Shown piece after piece: positions 1 to 6,832 of a stretch of 17,869 bases of DNA; position 1 is the first letter of the stretch, and each line of letters begins with the position of its first letter. Under the pieces are notes generated by a model that saw only the letters and a program-made list of their open reading frames with translations, was not told the origin of the DNA and ran no database searches. The stretch spans positions 1 to 17,869 of the forward strand of contig JAJYJX010000028.1 of NCBI GenBank assembly GCA_021789095.1, read 5' to 3'. A program made the position numbers and the translations under genes. This DNA is from a bacterium (GTDB lineage Bacteria; JAMCPX01).

Positions 1-80
1 ACTCCTACATCTATGAGGTCTCAACACCGCATATGGATGATGTGATAAGATTCGAAGACGACTACGGAAGAACAGGATGA
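1..80 (+). CDS. C-terminal end of a cupin-fold sugar-phosphate protein (partial)
   Basis: The gene enters from the left edge; only about 25 codons in frame from position 3 to the TGA at 78-80 are visible. The readable tail contains STPHMDDVIRFEDDYGR, which resembles the C-terminal end of cupin-type phosphomannose isomerases and related sugar-phosphate cupins, where an acidic 'DD-I/V-R-x-ED-x-YGR' stretch closes the domain. The stop overlaps the start of manC (ATGA, 77-80), so the two are probably translationally coupled. In bifunctional ManC/AlgA enzymes the isomerase cupin is fused behind the guanylyltransferase; here it is a separate polypeptide encoded in front. Function is inferred from this short tail and the neighbour; an epimerase or other cupin remains possible. 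Confidence 0.6.
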   Translation, partial: SYIYEVSTPHMDDVIRFEDDYGRTG

Positions 81-1144
81 ATGTGTACGGTGTTATTATC
101 GCGGGCGGGCAGGGTAAGAGGCTGTGGCCGCTTTCAAGGATGTCAAGGCCGAAACCTGTTCTTGCAATTACAAAAGAGCAGTCATTGATAAAACAGACCC
201 TGCTGAGACTCGAAAGGGTTGTTAAAACTGAAAACCTGCTTGTTGTTACAAACGAGGAGGTCTTTGCTCCTGTGTACGAGGCCATCAAGGAAGTACCTGT
301 GGGGAACGTCATTTCAGAACCTGTCGGCAGGAATACAGCGGCGGCAATAGGTCTTGCCTGCATACATATAACAGAAAAACAGGGTGATACAATAGCAATC
401 GTAACTCCTGCCGACCATTACATAGAGGATGATGAGCAATTCATCCAGCTTCTGAAAAAAGCTGTCGATGTATGCGATAAGTCCGAGACTGTTGTTATTT
501 TTGGCGTAAAGCCTGCTGAACCATCCACAAATTACGGTTATATTGCGAGAGGAGCAAAGTCCTCTTTCGAGGGTGTATCACGGGTTGCAAGGTTTACAGA
601 AAAACCCTCGAGAGAGCTTGCAGAAAAATTCATATCGGACGGCTGTTTATGGAACGCCGGCATATTTGTTTTCAGAACGAGCACAATGCTCAACGCGATA
701 AAAACATACATGCCCGAACTCTCCGCAGCTCTTGACAGAATAAAAAAGACTTTCAAGGGTCCTTACGAGCGTAAAACCATAAAAGAAGAGTACTCTGTGT
801 TAAATGATATATCTATTGACAAAGGGATTATAGAAAAGCTAGACAATGTATCTGTGATTGAAATGAACATCCCATGGGCCGACCTCGGCAGCTTTGAACA
901 GATAGCAAATGTTTCGGTTCCAAAAGACGAAAACGGCAATCAAAGAATAGGGAATGGTATTGATTTTGACAGTAAAAACAGCATCGTTATAAGCGAAGAT
1001 AACTTTGTAATAACCGCAAATGTTAACGATATTATAGTGATAGCTTCAGACGGGAAGATACTGGTCACAAAGAAAGGCAATGATGATGCAATATCAAGAG
1101 TGGTTAATACGTTAAAAGCAAAAGGATTCAAAGAGTATCTCTGA
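77..1144 (+). CDS. manC: Mannose-1-phosphate guanylyltransferase (GDP-mannose pyrophosphorylase)
   Basis: Makes GDP-mannose from mannose-1-phosphate and GTP, the activated mannose (and precursor of GDP-fucose or GDP-rhamnose) for cytoplasmic assembly of surface glycans. The 355-residue protein shows the nucleotidyltransferase signature GGQGKRLWPLSR at about residues 10-21, TPADHYI near 110, FTEKPS near 173 and WNAGIFVFR near 192, all expected in this family. It ends after the left-handed helix region and lacks the C-terminal isomerase domain of the bifunctional type, matching the shorter monofunctional class. The ATG at 77 overlaps the upstream cupin stop, and no other start gives a complete signature. 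It is the second visible gene of the plus-strand polysaccharide cluster. Confidence 0.93.
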   Translation: MNVYGVIIAGGQGKRLWPLSRMSRPKPVLAITKEQSLIKQTLLRLERVVKTENLLVVTNEEVFAPVYEAIKEVPVGNVISEPVGRNTAAAIGLACIHITEKQGDTIAIVTPADHYIEDDEQFIQLLKKAVDVCDKSETVVIFGVKPAEPSTNYGYIARGAKSSFEGVSRVARFTEKPSRELAEKFISDGCLWNAGIFVFRTSTMLNAIKTYMPELSAALDRIKKTFKGPYERKTIKEEYSVLNDISIDKGIIEKLDNVSVIEMNIPWADLGSFEQIANVSVPKDENGNQRIGNGIDFDSKNSIVISEDNFVITANVNDIIVIASDGKILVTKKGNDDAISRVVNTLKAKGFKEYL

Positions 1145-1187
1145 GGCTGAGGACACACCTGTTAATATCTCTAAGAAAGGAACATTC

Positions 1188-2501
1188 ATGAGGAGCTCAA
1201 ATTTTAATTTATTAAAGAAAAAAATACTGTCGCATGAGGCAAAGATAGCCATAATAGGCCTTGGTTATGTAGGCTTGCCCTACGCGTGCGAATTCGTACG
1301 GAACGGTTTTAAAGTTATCGGTATAGATCTTGATGAAGGTAAAATAACCGCTTTAAAAAATAATGAGTCCTACATCACGGACATAAGCTCGGAAGAACTG
1401 AAAGAAATCAACAGATCCGGCCTGATATCTTACACAAGTTCATACAGCGGGATTGATAGCGCTGATGTAATAGATATATGTGTTCCAACCCCGCTCAGTA
1501 AATCGAAAGAGCCGGATCTGTTTTTTATCACTTCAGCAGTGCATAATATTAAACAGAAAATAACAAAACCGAAGCTCCTCATACTCACGAGTACAACATA
1601 TCCAGGTACCACCAGGGAATACGTCGTACCCACAATTGCGGACAGGCATTATGCGATTGACAGGGACTTCTTTGCGGTGTTTTCACCTGAAAGAATAGAC
1701 CCTGCAAACAGAAGGTACAAGCTATCTGATATACCGAAGGTAGTAGGTGGGGTTACAAAACTTTCCGGAGAGCTCGCTGTATTGCTGTTCAGGCAAATTA
1801 TAAAGAACGTAATCGAAGTATCATCGGCCGATACAGCCGAGATGGTAAAATTACTCGAGAATACATTCAGAAGCATAAACATAGGACTTGTAAATGAGAT
1901 GGCAATTATAAGTCATAAGCTTGGCATAGATATATGGGAGGTCATAGATGCTGCAAAAACGAAACCATATGGATTTGTGCCGTTTTATCCGGGTCCCGGC
2001 ATAGGCGGGCACTGCATACCTATAGATCCTGTATACCTTACCTGGAGAATGAAGTTGTTCAATTACAGGACCAGGTTCATCGAGCTTGCAACCGATATAA
2101 ACAATGAAATGCCGGATTACGTTGTTAACCGTCTTGCAGGCATCCTTAACGAAAAAGGCAAGAGTATTAAAAACAGCAAGACATTCATACTGGGAGTCAC
2201 CTATAAAAAGGATGTAAATGACCTGAGAGAATCTTCAGCGATGCCGATTATAGAAAACATCCTGCACCGGGGAGGCAAGGTTTCATACAATGATCCGTAC
2301 GTTAAAGCAATCAATGAGAACGGCCTTAACATCAAGTCTGTAAAATTGACCCAAAATATGCTTGCATCATCCGATTGTACAGTTATACTGACGGATCACT
2401 CTCTGTATGACTACGATTGGATCGTAAAACATGCAAAATTCATTTTCGATACAAAGAACGGGACAAGGGGCATAAAGAGCGATAAGATTGTAAAGCTGTA
2501 G
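1188..2501 (+). CDS. wbpA: UDP-N-acetylglucosamine 6-dehydrogenase (WbpA/TviB type nucleotide-sugar dehydrogenase)
   Basis: NAD-dependent four-electron oxidation of a UDP-N-acetylhexosamine to the uronic acid. The 437-residue protein has an N-terminal Rossmann motif GLGYVGLP (about 24-31), TSTTYPGTTREYV (about 134-146), the central-domain helix EMVKLLENTFRSINIGLVNE (about 218-237), and the catalytic segment PGPGIGGHCIPIDP with Cys276. The latter, followed by VYLTW and the stretch TRFIELATDINNEMP, fits the WbpA/TviB group acting on UDP-GlcNAc better than the WecC (ManNAc) or Ugd (glucose) groups. An AAGAAAGGAAC ribosome-binding site precedes the ATG. The next gene is a WbpP/TviC-type epimerase only 10 bp downstream, so the product pair is probably UDP-GlcNAcA then UDP-GalNAcA. 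Substrate is inferred. Confidence 0.88.
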   Translation: MRSSNFNLLKKKILSHEAKIAIIGLGYVGLPYACEFVRNGFKVIGIDLDEGKITALKNNESYITDISSEELKEINRSGLISYTSSYSGIDSADVIDICVPTPLSKSKEPDLFFITSAVHNIKQKITKPKLLILTSTTYPGTTREYVVPTIADRHYAIDRDFFAVFSPERIDPANRRYKLSDIPKVVGGVTKLSGELAVLLFRQIIKNVIEVSSADTAEMVKLLENTFRSINIGLVNEMAIISHKLGIDIWEVIDAAKTKPYGFVPFYPGPGIGGHCIPIDPVYLTWRMKLFNYRTRFIELATDINNEMPDYVVNRLAGILNEKGKSIKNSKTFILGVTYKKDVNDLRESSAMPIIENILHRGGKVSYNDPYVKAINENGLNIKSVKLTQNMLASSDCTVILTDHSLYDYDWIVKHAKFIFDTKNGTRGIKSDKIVKL

Positions 2502-2511
2502 AGACAGTATA

Positions 2512-3453
2512 ATGGATAAATTTCTTATAACCGGCGGAGCAGGTTTTATAGGATCAAACATTGTTGATCGCTTACTGGAGAAAGGCCATTTTGTAAGGGT
2601 AATAGACAACCTCCTGACCGGCAAAAAAGAAAACCTCGCAAACGCATTACCCTACGACCGGTTTGAATTCATGGAATACGATATAAGGGATCTTGATTCT
2701 GTAAGAAATGCATGTAAAGGCATAGATTTTGTACTGCACGAAGCTGCCATCCCTTCTGTGCCGCGTTCAATAGACGATCCCATAAGTTCAAATAACGCCA
2801 ACATAAACGGAACTTTAAATGTCCTTAAGGCTTCTGTAGAAAATAAAGTAAAAAGAGTGGTGTACGCTGCGAGTTCATCAGCTTACGGCAATACTTCTGT
2901 GCTGCCAAAGAAAGAAGATATGGCTCCTTCCCCTCTGTCTCCCTATGCGGTAAGTAAACTCACCGGCGAGTATTACTGCAGGGTTTTTACAAATGTGTAC
3001 GGGCTTGAGACAGTAAGTTTAAGGTACTTTAATATATTCGGTCCCCGGCAAGACCCGCATTCAACGTATGCGGCTGTTATACCGCGCTTCATAACTGCAA
3101 TACTTAAAAATGAAAGTCCTCTTGTTTACGGAGACGGAGAACAGTCCAGGGATTTTACCTATATAGAAAATGTCATACAGGCAAATATAAATGCATGTTA
3201 TGCTCCGGAGGCTTCGGGCATGATGTTTAATATAGCGTGCGGCACGAGATTCACTCTTAATAATTTAATAAAACTGCTGGAGGAAGTAACAAATAAAAGG
3301 GCACATACGAAATATCTCGAACCTAAAAAGGGTGATGTGAAACATTCCCAGGCAGATATAACAAATGCATCAAAATATCTGGACTACAGGGTTATAGTTG
3401 ATTTTAAGGAAGGACTCAGAAGAACAGTTGATTACTTCGCGTTAACCATTTGA
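2512..3453 (+). CDS. wbpP: UDP-N-acetylglucosamine (or -glucosaminuronate) 4-epimerase, extended SDR
   Basis: A 313-residue NAD-dependent extended short-chain dehydrogenase that inverts C4 of a UDP-hexosamine or its uronic acid. Visible motifs are the Rossmann TGGAGFIGS (7-15), the SSSAYG strand with candidate catalytic Ser (121-126), the YxxxK pair Tyr145-Lys149 in SPYAVSKLTGE, RYFNIFGPRQDP and YAAVIPRFI, and YGDGEQSRDFTYIENVIQAN. The RQDP...YAAVIP and SRDFTYIENV segments are typical of the WbpP/TviC branch rather than GalE. Paired with the dehydrogenase upstream it would complete UDP-GalNAcA synthesis as in Vi antigen or P. aeruginosa O6 pathways. Its last 12 bp overlap the convergent sensor gene, with no terminator between them. 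Confidence 0.87.
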   Translation: MDKFLITGGAGFIGSNIVDRLLEKGHFVRVIDNLLTGKKENLANALPYDRFEFMEYDIRDLDSVRNACKGIDFVLHEAAIPSVPRSIDDPISSNNANINGTLNVLKASVENKVKRVVYAASSSAYGNTSVLPKKEDMAPSPLSPYAVSKLTGEYYCRVFTNVYGLETVSLRYFNIFGPRQDPHSTYAAVIPRFITAILKNESPLVYGDGEQSRDFTYIENVIQANINACYAPEASGMMFNIACGTRFTLNNLIKLLEEVTNKRAHTKYLEPKKGDVKHSQADITNASKYLDYRVIVDFKEGLRRTVDYFALTI

Positions 3454-5076
3454 TTTCTCGCCAGTTATGTCCGCTATTTTTGCCGTGCCCACATAAGGCT
3501 TTATTTCAAATTTCGTTATTCTGCTGATCTGTTTTATTATTTCCGACATTTTTTCGACTTCCTGTATGATCTTTGATGCATAGTCGACCGTTACCGAATC
3601 CCTGTCCTTCAGTCTGCTTACCAATAATTCTGAATAACCCTGGATAGCAGACAGCGGCTGATTCAGATTGTGTGCTGCAGCCCCTGCAAGGCTTGTCATG
3701 GCCTCATTCTTTTCTGCATCTATGAGCTTCGACAACGCTTCGTCCAGCGATTTCTCCATCCTGATCTTTTCCCTCTCATCCCTTAGATATCCGACCGACA
3801 TCTGCTCATCGCCCCTTTCATTGTAAACTATCGCTCCCGACAGTGTAACAGGAACCAGTTCTCCGTTTCGCGTACGCACCTCGACAGGATAGTTACGTAT
3901 ATGTTTTGTGGGGCTCTGCCTTAAGATCTTCATAACCTCTTTTGCGACATTCTGGGGATAAAGCTGCGTTACATGTACGTACTGCACAGCCTCTTCCCTT
4001 GAATAGCCGAAAAGTTTCGTTGCCTCTTCATTAAAGAACAGGAGTTTACCCTTTGTAGCTACGGCAATGATTGCATCAGGAGAACTGCTGATTGTTTTCA
4101 GCAGCAGGTCGGTGGTTTTTAACAATTCCCTGCTTAAAAGTCTTTCCTCCGTAATGTCTCTGAGAGAAACCAGCGACACATCTCTACGTCCCGGCAGCGG
4201 GGTTGCCCTTAACGAAAAGGTTTTTGTTGCACCGCTCTTTATCTTCAACTCGAGTTCGAACTTGTTTATAAACTTTCTATTGAGATAATTTTCAAAAACA
4301 GCATCAGCTTCCTTACGGCTTAATTCGTCGGCTATGGCAATTGCATAATGAACACCGATAACATCTTTCTCGGAATAACCTGTAATCTTCAAGAATGTTT
4401 GGTTGACATTACGGATCTTCCCGTCCCTGTCTATAAGTATCATGCCTTCCAGTGCATGGTTAAACAGAAATTCGTAATCTTCTTTTACCCTGAGAAGTTC
4501 ATAAGCTTTTTTCATGGATTCTTCCAGGGCACCCATCCTCGATATATTGAGGATCGCTGAGGCGTGCATGTTTGCCAGGATAAGATAATATCTTTGCAGG
4601 AACAGGGATAGCTTTACGGATTCCCTGGATCTGACAAATATAACACCTATAATATCATTTATATCAAATACAGGCAGCACAAAGAATGAACGGATATTTT
4701 TTGCAAGAATTATTGCCTTTGTTTCTTCGTTCAGAAGCGGCGTTTTTTCTATATCCTCTACATTTATGGTTTCTCTCTTCTCTACAGCTGCGGTTATTTC
4801 CGGATATTTTGCAAGATCTATAACGATCGTGCTGTTATCGTGTATTTCACTGCTTACTATAATCTCACCGGTGTTTTTACCCTTGTCTTTAAACATTACT
4901 ATGCTGATTTCGAACAGATCCAGTCTCTTTCTCAGGGATTCAGAGAATATATCAAGTACATCTTTGTACGTGGTCACATTGGTAAGCTTCCTGTACACCG
5001 CGAAAATCTCTTTTAAGGCTTCTTCCGCAGACATGCTGTATGTACTTGTTTTTTTGTCGTTGGCCTTCTCGGGCAT
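3442..5076 (-). CDS. GAF-PAS-PAS sensor protein ending after the histidine-kinase DHp domain (no ATPase domain)
   Basis: Cytoplasmic signalling protein of 544 residues with no membrane segments. In order: a GAF-like domain (about 20-185), a coiled linker, PAS 1 (about 203-320; EGMILIDRDGKIRNVN, ITGYSEKDVIG), PAS 2 (about 325-440; DAIIAVATKGKLLFFNEEA, LFGYSREEA), then a HisKA-like helical hairpin (about 455-525) with an H-box AAHNLNQPLSAIQGY, His469. The protein stops about 75 residues after the His, and no N, G1 or G2 boxes of a HATPase domain exist; the region downstream is the convergent epimerase. The end (KFEIKPYVGTAKIADI) looks like a natural terminus I associate with short DHp-ended sensors in Deltaproteobacteria. 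It may be a phospho-acceptor for another kinase, a phosphatase or a scaffold. RBS AAAGGAC precedes ATG 5076, 13 bp after larB. Confidence 0.85.
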   Translation of the reverse strand: MPEKANDKKTSTYSMSAEEALKEIFAVYRKLTNVTTYKDVLDIFSESLRKRLDLFEISIVMFKDKGKNTGEIIVSSEIHDNSTIVIDLAKYPEITAAVEKRETINVEDIEKTPLLNEETKAIILAKNIRSFFVLPVFDINDIIGVIFVRSRESVKLSLFLQRYYLILANMHASAILNISRMGALEESMKKAYELLRVKEDYEFLFNHALEGMILIDRDGKIRNVNQTFLKITGYSEKDVIGVHYAIAIADELSRKEADAVFENYLNRKFINKFELELKIKSGATKTFSLRATPLPGRRDVSLVSLRDITEERLLSRELLKTTDLLLKTISSSPDAIIAVATKGKLLFFNEEATKLFGYSREEAVQYVHVTQLYPQNVAKEVMKILRQSPTKHIRNYPVEVRTRNGELVPVTLSGAIVYNERGDEQMSVGYLRDEREKIRMEKSLDEALSKLIDAEKNEAMTSLAGAAAHNLNQPLSAIQGYSELLVSRLKDRDSVTVDYASKIIQEVEKMSEIIKQISRITKFEIKPYVGTAKIADITGEKSNG

Positions 5077-5089
5077 AGTATAGTCCTTT

Positions 5090-5830
5090 TTATAACCTGT
5101 TTATAAGGGATGCTACAAAACCCGCCCCAAACCCGTTATCAATATTAACAACAGAAACTGCCGGGGAACAACTGTTCAACATTGTTAGCAAGCTTGACAG
5201 GCCCTTGAAATTTGCACCATAGCCGGAACTTACGGGAACAGCTATAACAGGCTTGCCTACAATACCGCCTACAACACTCGGCAGTGCACCATCCATACCA
5301 GCAACGACGATGATGACCCGGGCATTGTTTAATTTATCAAGCTGTCCGAGCAGCCTGTGCAGTCCTGCAACACCTACGTCATAAGCGGTATCCACAACGT
5401 TGCCAAACATCTGAGCAGTCACTCTTGCCTCTTCAGCGACCAATATATCTATGGTTCCCGCTGTAATAATAAGTATGCCCTTTTTTGCGGGCATTGTGCC
5501 GCCGTAGGTCAGTATTCTTGCATCTGCATGATACCTAAATCCGTGGATCTTCCTGATCACATGCTGCGCAGTTTTTTTCTCCACCCTTGTTACCATGACA
5601 ATTCCGCCATGCTTTACAGCTATCCTGCAAAGTTTAACTATCTGTGCATCCGTTTTACCGTAGCCGAAGATAACCTCGGGGAATCCCTGTCTTATAATTC
5701 TGTGCGTATCGTACTTTGCGAATCCTGCGTCTACAAAGGGAAGGCCCTCCATCTTCTTCAGAGCACCTTCAATATCCATAGTGCCCTTTTTTACTTTTTC
5801 CAGGATTTGTTTTAATGCCTCTGTTCTCAT
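5090..5830 (-). CDS. larB: LarB, nickel-pincer cofactor synthesis carboxylase/hydrolase
   Basis: LarB carboxylates the pyridinium ring of nicotinic acid adenine dinucleotide and hydrolyses the phosphoanhydride, the first step to the nickel pincer nucleotide of lactate racemase-like enzymes. The 246-residue protein matches the family along its length: N-terminal LPFVDAGFAKYDTHRIIRQG and PEVIFGYGKT (about 30-59), then a PurE-like domain with VVAGMDGALPSVVGG (about 175-189), VPVSSGYGANFKG (198-210) and SCSPAVSVVNIDNGFGAGF. Cys221 in that last block is at the place of the family cysteine that binds the pyridinium ring (Cys221 in L. plantarum as I recall). No LarA or LarE is in the window; a LarC domain is encoded about 11 kb to the right. 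The gene lies 27 bp after thiL with no obvious Shine-Dalgarno, so coupling is plausible. Confidence 0.92.
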   Translation of the reverse strand: MRTEALKQILEKVKKGTMDIEGALKKMEGLPFVDAGFAKYDTHRIIRQGFPEVIFGYGKTDAQIVKLCRIAVKHGGIVMVTRVEKKTAQHVIRKIHGFRYHADARILTYGGTMPAKKGILIITAGTIDILVAEEARVTAQMFGNVVDTAYDVGVAGLHRLLGQLDKLNNARVIIVVAGMDGALPSVVGGIVGKPVIAVPVSSGYGANFKGLSSLLTMLNSCSPAVSVVNIDNGFGAGFVASLINRL

Positions 5831-5857
5831 AATAGCGGGTTTTCTAACGGGGTAAAT

Positions 5858-6832
5858 TCATCCGTTGTGGACATATCCACGGATCTTCAGTTTCAGGTCG
5901 ATTTTCCTGCCCCCCCTTAAAAATGAAATTCCCTCCCTTTTTGTGATTCTTCCGATTGTGTATATCCTTGTACTGTCAACGTATCCTTTATACCTCTTTT
6001 CTGGAACAGTGAAAAGCAAAACATAGTCATCGCCTCCGCTCAAAACGTAATCATAAGGTGATTTTCCCGTAAGTTTTGCTGTATATTTAACACCTCCCGA
6101 TATGGGTATTTGATCCAGATCGAGTATAGCACCTGTTTTGCTTTCATCAAGTATGTGGCTTAGATCCTGCACCAGTCCGTCTGATACATCGATCATTGAA
6201 TTCGGAGCAATAGAATCGGTAATGCGTATGCTCTCTTTCACCATCGGTGCAGGTTCAAGGTATTTCTTTATAAGTGCAGGGTACAACCTGTTTTTTTTGA
6301 GCATGAGTAGATCAAGCCCTGCCATTGCTTCACCTGTTACACCAGCCATACATACCAGATCTCCATCCTTTGCACCGCTTCTGCTGACGAACATGCCGTT
6401 GCGCGTCATCCCTATAACAACGGTATCTGCTGCAAAACTGCCGCGCGTTGCCGTTATGTTGCCGCCTATGAGTGCTATCCCGTACTCATGCACACGGTCT
6501 ATAAACCCATTCATAAAGGCGTTAATATGCCTTAAGGGGAAATCTTCCGGCAGGAAAAGAGACAGCATTGTATAAAGCGGAAGCCCCCCCATTGCAGCTA
6601 TATCACTGATTGCCGCGCCAATCGCCCTTTTACCGGCGGATGCCCACCTGTTTAAATGCCCCAGAAAATGGATGCCGTCAACAATGCTATCCACCGTGTA
6701 AAGAAGACCGCTCTTTGCAGGGGTTTTAACTACAGCAGTATCATCGCCTATACCGAGTAAAACACTCTTGCCTTTCTTACCTGCGAGATCCCTTATGCTT
6801 TTTATCAGCCTTAGTTCTTCCCAGTTTTTCAC
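5858..6832 (-). CDS. thiL: Thiamine-monophosphate kinase
   Basis: Phosphorylates thiamine monophosphate to thiamine pyrophosphate with ATP. Motifs of the PurM/ThiL fold (numbering from GTG 6832): GIGDDTAVV (27-35), VDSIVDGIHF, AAISDIAAMGG (73-83), IGGNITAT (122-129; most ThiL have GGDT here, so a substitution), IDVSDGLVQDL (214-224) and GGDDYVLLFT (266-275; usual GGEDYELLF). Start choice is uncertain. The frame stays open to a GTG at 6877 (339 residues), but that would overlap lon by 101 bp and neither GTG has a close Shine-Dalgarno. GTG 6832 gives a start nearer the family norm (about 324 residues) and still overlaps lon by 56 bp. It sits between lon and larB in the minus-strand operon. Confidence 0.9.
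   Translation of the reverse strand: MKNWEELRLIKSIRDLAGKKGKSVLLGIGDDTAVVKTPAKSGLLYTVDSIVDGIHFLGHLNRWASAGKRAIGAAISDIAAMGGLPLYTMLSLFLPEDFPLRHINAFMNGFIDRVHEYGIALIGGNITATRGSFAADTVVIGMTRNGMFVSRSGAKDGDLVCMAGVTGEAMAGLDLLMLKKNRLYPALIKKYLEPAPMVKESIRITDSIAPNSMIDVSDGLVQDLSHILDESKTGAILDLDQIPISGGVKYTAKLTGKSPYDYVLSGGDDYVLLFTVPEKRYKGYVDSTRIYTIGRITKREGISFLRGGRKIDLKLKIRGYVHNG

Noticed and set aside
5357-5815. 152-codon plus-strand ORF opposite larB
   Set aside because: It is antisense to a fully convincing larB, is cysteine- and histidine-rich shadow sequence and has no family signature.
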